In this document: piece by piece, positions 1 through 9,752 of the stretch
How positions within the stretch are numbered: position 1 is the stretch's first letter
Layout: each line of letters opens with the position of its first letter
Assembly (NCBI RefSeq): GCF_002895925.1
Contig: NZ_NWUO01000005.1
Coordinates: 222,703-286,702 of the forward strand
DNA: 64,000 bases
DNA from: Mixta theicola
GTDB taxonomy: Bacteria > Pseudomonadota > Gammaproteobacteria > Enterobacterales > Enterobacteriaceae
Reading direction: 5' to 3'
The notes under the pieces: model-generated
What the model was told of the DNA's origin: nothing
Databases searched by the model: none
What the model saw: only the letters and a program-made list of their open reading frames with translations
Translations under genes and position numbers: made by a program

Positions 1-1046
1 GCCGCCGCGCGCGGCAGGCCAGCCACCGCAGCCGTGGGTTGCAGGCGCTGTAAAAGCAGCGCGTCGCTGTGGCTGCGTAGCTCTCCGTGGATGCGGCGAC
101 GCAAATGTTGAAGATTGCGCAGGCGCACAATCTCTGGCGGCATCACCTCCAGCCCGATGACCAATTCCTGGAGCCGCTGGCAGATGTCCTTCATTACCAG
201 CCCGTTTTCGTGCCGGTTTTTTGCGTCCTGCAGCAGCCATTGCGCCTGCTGCCGGGCCAGCGTCGGATCGGCATCGCGTGCGACCGTGCCCGCCAGCGCT
301 TCGGTCAGCAATTCATTTTGCTGCCGCAGCCAGAGTCGCTCCGGCGTGGCGCATACCAGCGCGCTCTCATCCTCAAAACGCAGCATCAACTGATAGCAGT
401 GCGGATTGGCGCGACGGCTGGCCGCCAGCAACGCCTCCGGCGGCAGCGGACGATCCCACAGCAGGTCCACCGTGCGCGCCAGCACCACTTTTTCCAGCTC
501 CCCGGCGGCGATCGCCGTTAGCGCCGCGTCCACCCGCTGGCGCCACTCCGCCTCTTCCGGCTGGCACTGGCGCTGTTGCAGCTGCCCGTCGATTAACGGC
601 AGCGGCTGCGGTAAGCACAGCTCATGCAGGAAGCGGGTGGCGATCTGCGCATCCTCTCGCAGGTTGCGATCGCTTTGAATAAACAGCGTCAGCCGTTCAC
701 CGCGGCTATCCTGCTGCCACATCAGGCGCGGCAGAAAGAAGAAGCCGTTAGCCGCTTCAAAGCGATTGCTGCCCCAGATCCGCCAGTTCCCCGGTAAAGC
801 GCGACACGCCTGTTCGGCCTGGTAGAGCGTGTGGTAGCAACGGATGGCCCCGCACAGCGCTACCTGTTCATGGCCGCTGCGATGCTGCCACCAGAGCTGG
901 GGCCGGTGCGGCTGGGCACCAAGCCAGGCAAGGGAGTCCTCGCCGGATGCAAGGGGAACGGTAAATGCGCGACAGCCCGCCCCGACGCTATCGATTTTTG
1001 TTAGCTGGGCAAGCAACGCGGCATAAGCGGCAGGAAGCGAATACAC
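1..1046 (-). CDS. menF: Isochorismate synthase MenF (3' end outside window)
   Basis: Converts chorismate to isochorismate, the first step of menaquinone synthesis, in the cytosol. The minus strand is open from the window edge to a GTG at 1046, giving about 348 residues of the usual ~430. A GGAGG lies 5 nt upstream of that GTG; a second in-frame GTG at 1052 abuts the SD and is less likely. The visible part shows chorismate-binding-family features: the stretch ELEKVVLARTVDL, the LAGTVARD segment, and the terminal visible PTAAVAGLPR typical of isochorismate/anthranilate synthases. The elaB neighbour is also that of E. coli menF. The catalytic C-terminus lies outside the window. Identification is firm; the start is moderately sure. 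Confidence 0.9.
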   Translation of the reverse strand, partial: MYSLPAAYAALLAQLTKIDSVGAGCRAFTVPLASGEDSLAWLGAQPHRPQLWWQHRSGHEQVALCGAIRCYHTLYQAEQACRALPGNWRIWGSNRFEAANGFFFLPRLMWQQDSRGERLTLFIQSDRNLREDAQIATRFLHELCLPQPLPLIDGQLQQRQCQPEEAEWRQRVDAALTAIAAGELEKVVLARTVDLLWDRPLPPEALLAASRRANPHCYQLMLRFEDESALVCATPERLWLRQQNELLTEALAGTVARDADPTLARQQAQWLLQDAKNRHENGLVMKDICQRLQELVIGLEVMPPEIVRLRNLQHLRRRIHGELRSHSDALLLQRLQPTAAVAGLPRAA

Positions 1047-1190
1047 GAACACCTCCGTAATCAGAAAGAGGTAGCTAGTGTAAAAGGGAGATCGGCACGG
1101 GATTTTGATGCAGAACAGTTCAGACAGCGTTTTGTTGCGGTTCAGGCTGGGGTTTTATACAGGATTAAGCGTCGGAGAGACGCGCAGCAG

Positions 1191-1223
1191 ACCACCGGGA
1201 AAGCCAGCCCCTTCCCGGTTGGT
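1191..1223. other. Stem-loop between elaB and menF
   Basis: ACCACCGGGAA and TTCCCGGTTGGT pair with one bulged base around a 10-nt loop. It sits just beyond the elaB stop on the minus strand, but no T-run follows, so it is not a canonical intrinsic terminator. It may be a 3'-stabilising or pausing hairpin. Confidence 0.35.
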
Positions 1224-1247
1224 CAGAGGCTGTTTACCACAGTGCGC

Positions 1248-1613
1248 TTAGCGACGCGCCAGCAGCAGGCCGAGAACCAGCCCGGCGGCAGCGCCGATGC
1301 CAATACCCTGCCAGGGTTTGTCATGTACGTAGTCATCGGCACGACAGGCCGCCTGCTTAGCGCGGTAGTAGTAAGAATCAGAAGCCGCGCTGACGCGAGT
1401 CTTCACATCATGCAATGCCTGCTCCGCCTTCTCTTTCAGCTCAATATATTTCTGATCGGCCGGATCGCCGGAGGATTTCAGTACCTCTTCCAGCGTTTCG
1501 GTAAGCAGGGTCAAATCATCATCCAGGCGCGTTTCCTGTGGTTCACCGGCTACCTGTGGCTCATCCGCTAATAGCGGATCGCGCTTTTCTTGCGGGTCAG
1601 TTGATACAGCCAT
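1248..1613 (-). CDS. elaB: ElaB, DUF883-family membrane-anchored ribosome-associated protein
   Basis: A 121-residue member of the ElaB/YqjD/YgaM (DUF883) family. These are stationary-phase inner-membrane proteins anchored by a C-terminal tail and reported to bind ribosomes. The N-terminal ~95 residues are charged and helical, with an amphipathic coiled region (residues ~30-75). A Gly/Ala/Leu tail segment, GIGIGAAAGLVLGLLLARR, is the single membrane anchor ending in RR. Length and architecture fit the family. It lies beside menF as in E. coli but is separated from it by 200 bp, so is probably its own transcription unit. Confidence 0.9.
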   Translation of the reverse strand: MAVSTDPQEKRDPLLADEPQVAGEPQETRLDDDLTLLTETLEEVLKSSGDPADQKYIELKEKAEQALHDVKTRVSAASDSYYYRAKQAACRADDYVHDKPWQGIGIGAAAGLVLGLLLARR

Positions 1614-1880
1614 TTTCTTCCTCCGTGTAAATCACATGCATGTCCACTAACTATAGACACTTTTTATGTCCCTGCCTGAAGGCGCGCCCAGGAATTACCT
1701 GATTACGGCTGACGGAATTTCGTTGGTTTATATGATTAATCTGATAAATTCCTGTGAATCGAATTTTTGCCGCCTGCGTCTGTCGTAGCTGACTGTACCC
1801 CAGGCCCAGCCTGGGAAAGCAAATGGGTGAAGAAGCTCGACCACTACAAACTCGTTCAGCATAAGGAAATCGTTTCTGGC

Positions 1881-3539
1881 ATGAATCGAAGAATGTTTAT
1901 GAAAACCTCAATGGCATTCGCTGCGGTTAGCGGTATGTCCGGCTTATCCACGTTATTTGCGCAGTCCGCCTGGGCAGAAGATGGCATCGCAGACGGTACC
2001 GCGACGCGCTTCGACTTTGAGGTGCTGAAGAAAAAAGCCGCCGCGCTGGCGCAGCAGCCCTGGAGCGGCGCGCCTGGCCCGTTGCCGGATACGCTGGCAA
2101 CCATGACGCCGCAGGCCTATAACGCCATTCAGTATGATGCTAACCATTCGCTCTGGAACGACATCGATAACCGGCAGCTGGACGTGCAGTTTTTTCACGT
2201 CGGTATGGGATTTAAGCGCCGTATCCGCATGTTTTCCGTTGATAAAAGCAGCCGCGAAGCGCGTGAGATCCACTTCCGCCCTGAGCTGTTTAACTATCAG
2301 AACACCAGCGTCGATACCAAACAGCTGGAAGGTAAAACCGATCTCGGCTTTGCCGGTTTTCGCGCGTTTAAAAAGCCGGAGCTGGCGCGGCGCGATATTG
2401 TCTCTTTCCTGGGCGCAAGCTATTTTCGCGCCGTGGATGAAACCTATCAGTACGGCCTGTCGGCGCGCGGCGTCGCGGTAAATACCTTTAGCAACGGTCA
2501 GGAAGAGTTTCCCGATTTCGTCGCCTTCTGGTTTGAGACGCCAAAAGCGGATGAGACCACTTTTACCGTTTATGCCCTGCTCGACGGCGCCAGCCTGACC
2601 GGCGCCTATAAGTTTGTTATCCACTGTGAGCCGAAGCGCGTGGTGATGGAGGTGGATAACCACCTGTACGCCCGTAAAGATATTCGCCAGCTGGGCATCG
2701 CGCCGATGACCAGCATGTTCAGCTGCGGCAACAGCGAACGCCGTATGTGCAACACCTATCATCCGCAAATTCATGACTCCGATCGCCTGGCGATGTGGAG
2801 CGGTAAAGGGGAATGGATTGCCCGTCCGCTGAATAATCCGCGTAAGCTGCAGTTTAACGCCTACGAGGATGAGAACCCGCGCGGCTTTGGCCTGCTGCAG
2901 CTGAATCATAATTTTGACGATTATCAGGATGTGATTGGCTGGTACGACAAACGGCCCAGCCTGTGGGTGGAGCCGCTCGGTAAATGGGGTAAAGGCGCCA
3001 TCAATCTGATGGAGATCCCGACCACCGGTGAAACGCTGGATAACGTGGTCTGTTTCTGGCAGCCGGAGCAGCCGGTTAAAGCCGGTAGCGAACTCGCTTT
3101 CCAGTACAAGCTTTACTGGAGTGGCCTGCCGCCGGTGCGCAGCGAACTGGCGCGCGTTGAGGCAACCCGCTCCGGTATTGGCGGCTTCCCGGAAGGCTGG
3201 GCGCCGGGCGAGCATTTCCCGGATGTCTGGTGCCGTCGTTTTGCCGTTGATTTTGTCGATGGTGATCTGAAGAATGCCGCGCCGAAAGGCATTGAGCCGG
3301 TGATTACCGTATCAGCCGGCACCATTAAGCAGGTGGAGATCCTCTACGTAGAGCCGCTAAACGGCTATCGCATCCTGTTTGACTGGTATCCCACCAGCGA
3401 TGCTACCGATCCGGTCGATATGCGCCTGTTCCTGCGCACCAAAGATGAAACGCTGAGTGAAACCTGGCTTTATCAATATTTCCCGCCGCCGCCGGACCAG
3501 CGGAAATATATTGATGACCGCCAGATGACGGTTAGCTAA
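1881..3539 (+). CDS. opgD: Glucans biosynthesis protein D (OpgD/MdoD)
   Basis: Periplasmic protein that shapes the backbone of osmoregulated periplasmic glucans. The frame is open from 1767, but the ATG at 1881 gives a 552-residue protein close to the E. coli length (551). It begins directly with a twin-arginine signal, NRRMFMKTS, followed by a hydrophobic stretch and AQSAWA cleavage region at ~residue 32, and AAGGAAA lies upstream. The body ([60 protein letters not shown]) is OpgD throughout. OpgG-type paralogues use Sec signals, so the Tat signal supports OpgD. In E. coli the gene sits elsewhere; here it has moved next to elaB. No partner opgGH is in view. Confidence 0.95.
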   Translation: MNRRMFMKTSMAFAAVSGMSGLSTLFAQSAWAEDGIADGTATRFDFEVLKKKAAALAQQPWSGAPGPLPDTLATMTPQAYNAIQYDANHSLWNDIDNRQLDVQFFHVGMGFKRRIRMFSVDKSSREAREIHFRPELFNYQNTSVDTKQLEGKTDLGFAGFRAFKKPELARRDIVSFLGASYFRAVDETYQYGLSARGVAVNTFSNGQEEFPDFVAFWFETPKADETTFTVYALLDGASLTGAYKFVIHCEPKRVVMEVDNHLYARKDIRQLGIAPMTSMFSCGNSERRMCNTYHPQIHDSDRLAMWSGKGEWIARPLNNPRKLQFNAYEDENPRGFGLLQLNHNFDDYQDVIGWYDKRPSLWVEPLGKWGKGAINLMEIPTTGETLDNVVCFWQPEQPVKAGSELAFQYKLYWSGLPPVRSELARVEATRSGIGGFPEGWAPGEHFPDVWCRRFAVDFVDGDLKNAAPKGIEPVITVSAGTIKQVEILYVEPLNGYRILFDWYPTSDATDPVDMRLFLRTKDETLSETWLYQYFPPPPDQRKYIDDRQMTVS

Positions 3540-3667
3540 CCTGAGCGGCGAGGGAAACCTCGCCGTTTATCGTTAAACGTAAGTACTTTTTCCGCAGTTG
3601 TTCCTTTTAATATACTAAAGTAAAATAAGAAGATTAAATTTTAGCAAATGTATTAACAAGGAAAGTT

Positions 3668-4698
3668 ATGGTTAATAAAATATATCCTCTTCCCTCTCTG
3701 CTGCAGAGAGCTGTCGGACGACCAGGGAAATCAAGCAATTTTCAGCTAGATGTCATGTGTGTACAGCATCTTTTTAATAAAATTCGTATGCCTGTGCAGT
3801 CTGCGTTTCCAGAGGATGGTAATTGCACCCAAACATTAATTAATAGTATCTGTCACTTTCAGTTAGTGCATTTAAGATTTAAGCATCCCGATGGAATCAT
3901 TGAACCTTCTGGAAAAACTTTTTATGCTTTAGCGCAAAAAGCGCTTTCGGCACCTGCATACCAATCCCCTCCATTACCCTACCCTCAAAAGCTTCCTAAA
4001 TTAACGCAGGCTCAGCTATTAGTAAATAATTATCTCAGGCGGTTTGGCTGTCTAATCAATAGTAGCGAATTAAGTAAATTATCATTAAAAGCATCAAGAA
4101 TTAATGGCTCAGCTCTCTAACCGAAGACGACTATATTAATGCAGTAAGCTTATTAAATAATAAGGTCGAGAAAAACATTATCAAGGCTTTCGCCATCGTA
4201 GAATCTGGCGGACGATCCGGTTTTAACGAACAAAACTTACCAGTCATTGCTTTCGAAGGGCATGTTTTCAGAAAATATACCAACCGATTTTATGATTTTA
4301 CACATCCGAATTTATCATATCCTTATAGTAAAAAGGCTGCTAAAAACTGGAGGCGCAATAATAAAAACCAAGCCTCCTCCTGGCAAACTTTGTCGGATGC
4401 ATTTGATCTTAGCTCTGAAGCTGCATTAAAGTCCTGCTCATGGGGGATGTTCCAAATCATGGGATTCAACTATAAAAGTACCGGCTATGATGATATTTAC
4501 AATTTTGTAAAGGCAATGAAAGAAAATGCCGGGAATCATTTACGATCTTTTTTAAATTTTTGCTCACAAAACCCTGCTCTTTTATCTGCTATGCAAAAAA
4601 AAGACTTTGTGAGTATGGCTGCAAATTATAATGGCATGGACTATGGTGATTATGATCAAAGAATTAAGCACGTATATGAAACTCTTTCAAAAAAATAA
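3668..4698 (+). pseudogene. Frameshifted peptidoglycan-binding / N-acetylmuramidase effector
   Basis: Two adjoining frames make one recognisable protein of ~343 residues. The first frame (3668-4120) starts at an ATG with AAGGAAA upstream. It encodes a peptidoglycan-binding-like N-terminus (DVMCVQHLFNKI, ICHFQ, HPDGIIEPSGKTFYAL). The second frame (open after a TAA at 4102, ending 4698) encodes an N-acetylmuramidase (DUF3380-type) domain: FAIVESGGRSGF, PVIAFEGHVFRKYT, SCSWGMFQIMGFNY, SMAANYNGMDYGDYDQRIKHVYETL. E in VESGG is the likely catalytic acid. The frames join perfectly if CTCTCT at 4113-4118 is read as CTCT, giving SALTEDDYINAV, so a 2-nt CT expansion is the likely lesion. The AT-rich codon use contrasts with its neighbours and suggests transfer. 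It resembles type VI secretion cell-wall effectors; the delivery system is not in the window. A sequencing error or phase variation are alternatives. Confidence 0.75.
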
Positions 4699-5305
4699 CC
4701 TTCCCTTTCAGGCAATGGCTTTATTGTTATTGCCTTTAATTCCTCTTCAGAGCTGGGCTGCGGCTCAGTCAGGTATCTACGAAGCCTTAATGATTGCGGT
4801 GACACCTCAACATGAAGTGAAAGGTTTTTATCATCAACCGCCTGAAGATAATGCTAACCAACGTTGCGCATTCTGGTTTTATGGGAGGCTGGATACTAAA
4901 AATGCCGCACCGATTACTTCCTGGTCCATGCAAACTCTTACCGGCGATTTCCGGTTTCAGCATAAGCAAATCGAGCTGACATTGCCGCATGGTCAGCAGC
5001 ATACAGGCTGTATGAACCATCTGCGTCCTGAAATTGAAACCGGTGAAAGCTGGTCCTTAACCCGGCAAACGAACTGGATTGACCTGGTTACGATACGTAC
5101 GGATAAAGCGCATTTGTACAGGAAAAGTAATAGCCAGGCTCAGCATCGCGGCTATGTTATTAAAGGCGATACGCTCGGCTTAATTCAACGCGGCGCTGAG
5201 TGGTCGCAGGTTGAATATGTAAGCGATGCAGGTAATACGCTGTTAGCCTGGATTAAAAACAGCGATTACGTTTCTCTTCCTGCACAAGCTGCGGCATTAC
5301 AATAA
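4676..5305 (+). CDS. Exported SH3-like protein, probable immunity to the muramidase
   Basis: The ATG at 4676 overlaps the last 23 nt of the muramidase frame and gives 209 residues; upstream ATGs in frame precede the signal peptide and are less likely. The N-terminus (MKLFQKNNLPFQ, then AMALLLLPLIPLQSWAAA) is a Sec signal peptide, so the protein acts in the periplasm. Two Cys (around CAFWFYG and GCMNHL) could form a disulfide. The C-terminal third (KAHLYRKSN...GYVIKGDTLGLIQRGAEWSQVEYV...LLAWIKNSDYV) reads as an SH3-type domain. Translational coupling to a cell-wall hydrolase plus periplasmic export suggests an immunity protein protecting the producer's own wall. That role is inference; no family name is certain. 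Confidence 0.65.
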   Translation: MKLFQKNNLPFQAMALLLLPLIPLQSWAAAQSGIYEALMIAVTPQHEVKGFYHQPPEDNANQRCAFWFYGRLDTKNAAPITSWSMQTLTGDFRFQHKQIELTLPHGQQHTGCMNHLRPEIETGESWSLTRQTNWIDLVTIRTDKAHLYRKSNSQAQHRGYVIKGDTLGLIQRGAEWSQVEYVSDAGNTLLAWIKNSDYVSLPAQAAALQ

Positions 5306-5396
5306 ACAGCGGGTATCGGCTCATCTGAGCGCAACGGCGCAATGGCCCTTATACTGAATAGTTGGTATTCAACATGTTAAAAACAGTGAGGGAAAG

Positions 5397-5942
5397 ATGA
5401 GCGATAAAAAACATTTTGTGACGCTGGTGGGCAGCCTGCGCAAAGGATCTTTTAACGCGGCGATAGCGCATACGCTGCCCGAACTGGCACCTGAAGGCGT
5501 GATCGTCAGCCATTTAGCATCGCCGGGCGATTTTCCTCTTTACAATGCCGATCTGCAGGAAGCAGGCTTTCCGGCGGCGGTATTAGCGATGGCCGAAGCG
5601 ATTGCGCAAGCAGACGGCGTTATTATCGTGACGCCGGAATATAACTACTCGGTGCCGGGCGTGTTGAAAAATGCGCTCGACTGGCTGTCGCGTGTCTCAC
5701 CAGCGCCTTTCGCCGGGAAGCCGGTGCTCATCCAGAGCGCTTCGCCAGGCACTATCGGCGGCGCGCGTGCGCAGTATCATCTGCGGCAGATTCTGGTGTT
5801 TTTTGATGCCCGCGTAATGAATAAACCGGAAGCGATGATTGGTCAGGTGACGGATAAGGTTAAAGACGGCGTGCTGACAGACGATGCGACCCGCATCTTC
5901 CTCAGCAGGCAGTTGCAGGCCTTTGCCGATTTTAGCCGCTAA
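5397..5942 (+). CDS. chrR: NAD(P)H-dependent FMN reductase, ChrR/YieF family
   Basis: A 181-residue flavodoxin-fold reductase. E. coli ChrR (YieF) reduces quinones and, incidentally, chromate with NAD(P)H and FMN in the cytosol. The FMN phosphate-binding loop GSLRKGSFN (residues ~12-20), the PEYNYSVPGVLKNALDWLSR motif contacting the isoalloxazine ring, and SPGTIGGARAQYHLRQIL near residue ~120 are all intact. GAGGGA-like SD (gtgagggaaag) precedes the ATG. It stands alone between the effector locus and convergent elaA. Family assignment is firm; strict orthology to E. coli chrR is only likely, because paralogues occur. Confidence 0.85.
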   Translation: MSDKKHFVTLVGSLRKGSFNAAIAHTLPELAPEGVIVSHLASPGDFPLYNADLQEAGFPAAVLAMAEAIAQADGVIIVTPEYNYSVPGVLKNALDWLSRVSPAPFAGKPVLIQSASPGTIGGARAQYHLRQILVFFDARVMNKPEAMIGQVTDKVKDGVLTDDATRIFLSRQLQAFADFSR

Positions 5943-5978
5943 ATAACCGGCGGAGCATCGCGCTCCGTCTTTCCCGCG

Positions 5979-6428
5979 CTATTTCACCATATCGATATGC
6001 GGAATATTATCTTCCAGATAAATCTCGCCAACCGACTTAAAGCCCATCCGTGCGTAAAAACCCTGTAGATGCGCCTGCGCCGCAAGAGCCTGTTGACGGC
6101 CCGGCCAGTATTGCTCACAGCTCATCAGCACCTGTTCCATCAGGCGATAGCCAAGCTGCAATCCCCGCGCTTCACTGGTAACAATAACCCGCCCAATCTT
6201 TACCGGGCTGCCTGCATCCACCGGCGTTAAAAGGCGCGCGCAGGCCAGCATTCTTCCTTCCCCCAGGGCAAAAATATGACGGTTATCACGCACTAAATCC
6301 TGTCCGTCAATATCTTCATACGGGCACTGCTGCTCGACGATAAAGACGCGGCTACGCAGGGCCAGAATGTCATACAGCTGATGTTTATTCAGCTCGCTGT
6401 GATGCAAATCGTACCAGGTTAATTCCAT
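5979..6428 (-). CDS. elaA: ElaA, GNAT-family N-acetyltransferase
   Basis: A 149-residue GNAT protein of the ElaA type; its acceptor substrate is not known. Seen: the N-terminal LHHSELNKHQLYDILALRSRVFIVEQQCPYEDIDGQD signature of ElaA, the acetyl-CoA binding strand KIGRVIVTSEARGLQLGYRLMEQVL (motif A, residues ~77-102), and GFYARMGFKSVGEIYLEDNIPHIDM at the C-terminus. In E. coli elaA lies next to elaB; here ~4.4 kb of other genes separate them. It converges with the flavin reductase gene 37 bp away. Confidence 0.93.
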   Translation of the reverse strand: MELTWYDLHHSELNKHQLYDILALRSRVFIVEQQCPYEDIDGQDLVRDNRHIFALGEGRMLACARLLTPVDAGSPVKIGRVIVTSEARGLQLGYRLMEQVLMSCEQYWPGRQQALAAQAHLQGFYARMGFKSVGEIYLEDNIPHIDMVK

Positions 6429-6593
6429 CTTCCCGCCATCCCCCTTGGTTTTAGCCGGTTATCGCAGCCGGGCTGCTGTTTTTTGCGCCGGTAATGCGCA
6501 TGTTGTTGACTTAATATAACCTCGCCACAGCGAGGAGCAAGACGGCGGCCTGCGTCATAAAAAATTACCGCCTAACCGCCGATTTTGATGCCA

Positions 6594-6626
6594 TAAAAAA
6601 AGCCCTGTATCGCTACAGGGCTTTTT
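6594..6626. terminator. Bidirectional intrinsic terminator of the nuo operon
   Basis: AGCCCTGTA (6601-6609) pairs with TACAGGGCT (6614-6622) around a 4-nt loop. A-runs on one side and T-runs on the other make it active in both directions. It lies 15 nt past the nuoN stop on the minus strand, so it ends the 15-kb nuo transcript. Confidence 0.9.
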
Positions 6627-6640
6627 CATTATCGGCTGGC

Positions 6641-8098
6641 TTACATTAGCGGCTGCGCCAGCTGCACCAGGCTGATGAGCGGCTGCGGATAAACACCCAG
6701 CAGCAGCACCAGAATGGCCGAGATCAGCACCACGATGCCGCCCGCGGTAAACGCCCAGTTTGCTGGCGTATCACGGGTATGCAGCTCCGGCGGGCTCAGG
6801 TAAAGGCTGACGGTAACGCGCAGATAGTAGTAGAGGCCAATGGCGCTGCCGATTACCACCGCACCAGTCAGCCACCACAGCGAGGCGTTAACGCTCAGCG
6901 CGATCACGTAGAACTTACCAATAAAGCCCAGCGTCATCGGGATACCGGCCAGCGACAGCATCATCACCGTCATCACCGCCGACAGCACCGGACGATGCCA
7001 GAACAGGCCGCGATAGGAGTAAAGCGAGTCGGCGTCCGGGCCACGATACGGGCTGGACATCAGGCTCACGACGCCGAAGGCGCCGATGCTGCTGAACAGG
7101 TAACCGGCCAGGTAGACGCCAGCGGTTTCCAGCGACATTTGGTGTGACTGCACCGCAATCAGCGCAACCAGTAAATAACCCAGATGCGCGATAGAGGAGT
7201 AGCCCAGCAGACGCTTAATGTTGCTCTGGCCGATCGCCAGCAGGTTACCAAACAGGATGGAAACCACGGCGATAATCGCCAGCACATTGCGCATCGCTTC
7301 GCTGTCGGTCGCCGGCGCGTACATAAACAGACGCATCAGCGCGCCAAAAATGGCGATCTTGCTGGCGGTCGCCAGGAAAGTGGAAACCGGCGCAGGCGCG
7401 CCCTGATACACGTCCGGCGTCCAGAGATGGAACGGCACCAGCGACAGTTTAAAGCCCAGACCGATAATCATCATGCCGAGGCCCAACAGCATCAGCGGCT
7501 GATGCAGCATGCTGTCGCTCAGGTTTTTGCCCAGCTCGACAAAGCTCAGGCTGCCGGAATCGGCATACACCAGCGCCATACCAAACAGCAGGAAGGATGA
7601 GGCCGCCGCCGACAGAATGGTATATTTCAGCGCCGCCTCCAGCGAGCGTTTCTGACGGAAGGCGTAGCCGATCAAACCAAACAGCGGCAGCGACAGCAGT
7701 TCCACGCCGATAAACAGCGAGGCCATATGGTTGGCGCTCGCCAGTACCACGCCGCCCAGCGCGGCAATCAGCACCAGCAGGTAGAACTCGTCGCAGTTAT
7801 CGCTGAAGCCCTGCAGCCACGGATAGGCAAAGGTGCAGGTCGCCAGGCTTGCCAGCATCACCAGCCCGGTATAGAACATCGAGAAACCATCAACGCGCAG
7901 CAGCGGCGTGACGTCCATCGGCCCTGCCTGGCCCACAAACCAGAGTGACAACAGCGCCAGGTTGAGGCCAATCACGGTCAGCGTTGCATTAGCAAAATGG
8001 TTGCGTCGCCACGCAATGGACAGCATCACAACCACCACCGTCAATCCGACGATCAACAGCGGCAGCAGTGCGATCAGTTGTTGAGGAGTTATTGTCAT
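6641..8098 (-). CDS. nuoN: NADH-quinone oxidoreductase subunit N
   Basis: Membrane-arm subunit of complex I, an antiporter-like proton channel. 485 residues, the same length as E. coli NuoN, with about 14 hydrophobic helices. Family signatures seen: [40 protein letters not shown] with the conserved Glu in TM5, the [25 protein letters not shown] helix with its Lys, [37 protein letters not shown], and the [18 protein letters not shown] segment. It is the last gene of the operon, 6 bp after nuoM. Confidence 0.97.
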   Translation of the reverse strand: MTITPQQLIALLPLLIVGLTVVVVMLSIAWRRNHFANATLTVIGLNLALLSLWFVGQAGPMDVTPLLRVDGFSMFYTGLVMLASLATCTFAYPWLQGFSDNCDEFYLLVLIAALGGVVLASANHMASLFIGVELLSLPLFGLIGYAFRQKRSLEAALKYTILSAAASSFLLFGMALVYADSGSLSFVELGKNLSDSMLHQPLMLLGLGMMIIGLGFKLSLVPFHLWTPDVYQGAPAPVSTFLATASKIAIFGALMRLFMYAPATDSEAMRNVLAIIAVVSILFGNLLAIGQSNIKRLLGYSSIAHLGYLLVALIAVQSHQMSLETAGVYLAGYLFSSIGAFGVVSLMSSPYRGPDADSLYSYRGLFWHRPVLSAVMTVMMLSLAGIPMTLGFIGKFYVIALSVNASLWWLTGAVVIGSAIGLYYYLRVTVSLYLSPPELHTRDTPANWAFTAGGIVVLISAILVLLLGVYPQPLISLVQLAQPLM

Positions 8099-8104
8099 GG
8101 CGAA

Positions 8105-9625
8105 TTACGGCCTTGTAGTTGAAATTGAAGCGGTAAACCACTGCTGAATGTTGCTCATGGCAGCGTGTGAGGTGTCCAGAATCGGCTGCGGATACACCCC
8201 AAGCAGCACCAGCAGAACCACCAGCACCATAATCATGATGAACTCACGCGCAGACATACCGCGCAGCGGTGTCTCTGACTTCGGCGCACCGTAATAGGCG
8301 CGCTGCATCATGATCAGCGAGTAAACGGAAGCAAACACCAGACCGAAGGTAGCGATAACGATAATCGTCGGCACCACCTGGAAGCTTCCGGTCAGAATCA
8401 TAAATTCGCCAGCAAAGTTACCGGTGCCCGGCATCCCAAGGTTAGCCACCGCAAAGAACAGCGACAGCCCTGGGATCCATTTCAGTCGTGACCACAGACC
8501 GCCCATCTGACGCATATCACGCGTATGCAGGCGCTCATACAGCTGACCGCAGAGGATAAACAGCGCCGCCGCCGACAGGCCGTGCGCAATCATCTGCACC
8601 ACCGCGCCCTGGAACGCCAGCTGGTTGCCGGTGTAAATGGCGATCAGCACGAAGCCCATATGGGAGACCGAGGTGTAGGCGATCAGGCGTTTAATATCGG
8701 TCTGTGAAAATGCCATCCACGCGCCGTAGAAAATACCGATAATCCCCAGCCACATGGCGATAGGTGCAAACTCCGCCGATGCGTTCGGGAACAGCGGCAG
8801 GCTGAAGCGCAGCAGACCGTAAGCGGCGGTTTTCAGCAGGATCCCGGCCAGATCCACGGAACCGGCGGTCGGTGCCTGACTGTGCGCATCCGGCAGCCAG
8901 CCGTGCAGCGGCACCACCGGCATTTTTACCGCGAAAGCGATAAAGAAGCCGAGCATCAGCAGATATTCAACTCCGTGCGACATCGGCGTGTGCAGCAGCA
9001 CTTCATAGTTGAAGGTCCAGACGCCGGTTGCGCGGTAATGCACAAACACCAGGCCGAGAATGGCAATCAGCATCACCAGGCCGGATGACTGGGTATAAAT
9101 AAAGAACTTGGTCGCGGCGGTAATTCGCGTTTTCCCGTCCGATGCCTTATGACCCCAGAGCGCGATGAGGAAGTACATCGGCACCAGCATCATTTCCCAG
9201 AAGAAGAAGAACAGGAACATGTCGATGGCAAGGAACACGCCGATAACGCCACCGAGGATCCACATCAGGTTGAGGTGGAAAAAGCCCTGATACTTTTCAA
9301 TTTCATTCCAGGAGCAGAGCACCGCCATCAGGCCCAGCAGGCCGGTCAGCACCACCATCAGCAGCGACAGACCGTCCAGCGCCAGGTGGAACTCAATGCC
9401 GAAGCGCGGGATCCAGGGAACGGAGAAATCAGATTGCCACTGCGGAATGCCCGCCGCCTGGGTCAGTGAATAGCCTCCCTGCAACCAGAGCTGCAGTGAA
9501 AGCACCAGCGTCAAACCCATTGTAACCAGGGCGATCCAGCGTGGCGTCTTCGCGCCTAAGCGCTCAGCCAGCCAGCAGAGAAAGCCGCCGACAAATGGGA
9601 TAACAATTAGCCAAGGTAATAACAT
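8105..9625 (-). CDS. nuoM: NADH-quinone oxidoreductase subunit M
   Basis: Antiporter-like membrane subunit of complex I, involved in proton translocation. 506 residues against 509 in E. coli. Seen: FFFFWEMMLVPMYFLIALWG containing the essential TM5 Glu, FAVKMPVVPLHGWLPDAHSQAPTAGSVDLAGILLKTAAYGLLR with conserved Lys residues, DIKRLIAYTSVSHMGFVLIAIY, and NLGMPGTGNFAGEFMILTGSF. 127 bp separate it from nuoL, the widest gap among nuoL-nuoN. Confidence 0.97.
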   Translation of the reverse strand: MLLPWLIVIPFVGGFLCWLAERLGAKTPRWIALVTMGLTLVLSLQLWLQGGYSLTQAAGIPQWQSDFSVPWIPRFGIEFHLALDGLSLLMVVLTGLLGLMAVLCSWNEIEKYQGFFHLNLMWILGGVIGVFLAIDMFLFFFFWEMMLVPMYFLIALWGHKASDGKTRITAATKFFIYTQSSGLVMLIAILGLVFVHYRATGVWTFNYEVLLHTPMSHGVEYLLMLGFFIAFAVKMPVVPLHGWLPDAHSQAPTAGSVDLAGILLKTAAYGLLRFSLPLFPNASAEFAPIAMWLGIIGIFYGAWMAFSQTDIKRLIAYTSVSHMGFVLIAIYTGNQLAFQGAVVQMIAHGLSAAALFILCGQLYERLHTRDMRQMGGLWSRLKWIPGLSLFFAVANLGMPGTGNFAGEFMILTGSFQVVPTIIVIATFGLVFASVYSLIMMQRAYYGAPKSETPLRGMSAREFIMIMVLVVLLVLLGVYPQPILDTSHAAMSNIQQWFTASISTTRP

Positions 9626-9718
9626 GGCGGTTACGGTCCCTTTTCTAGTCCTGCATGAGCCGCCGGTAAATATGACCGGTCATGCCCAACCTCAGGTTTT
9701 TTCACAAGCTTATCGGTT

Positions 9719-9741
9719 GGGATGCGACGGCGCCGCATCCC
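9719..9741. other. Stem-loop in the nuoL-nuoM spacer
   Basis: GGGATGCG (9719-9726) and CGCATCCC (9734-9741) form a perfect 8-bp stem with a 7-nt loop just downstream of the nuoL stop. No T-run follows, so it may be a transcript-stabilising or differential-expression element rather than a terminator. Confidence 0.45.
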
Positions 9742-9752
9742 GCTCACTAACC

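Noticed and set aside
1953..3215. 420-codon open frame antisense to opgD
   Set aside because: Mirror frame of a strongly conserved GC-rich gene; no domain or start context, and opgD explains the sequence.
4247..4429. Plus-strand 60-codon frame inside the muramidase region as a separate gene
   Set aside because: Out of frame with the recognisable muramidase domain, which occupies the same DNA.
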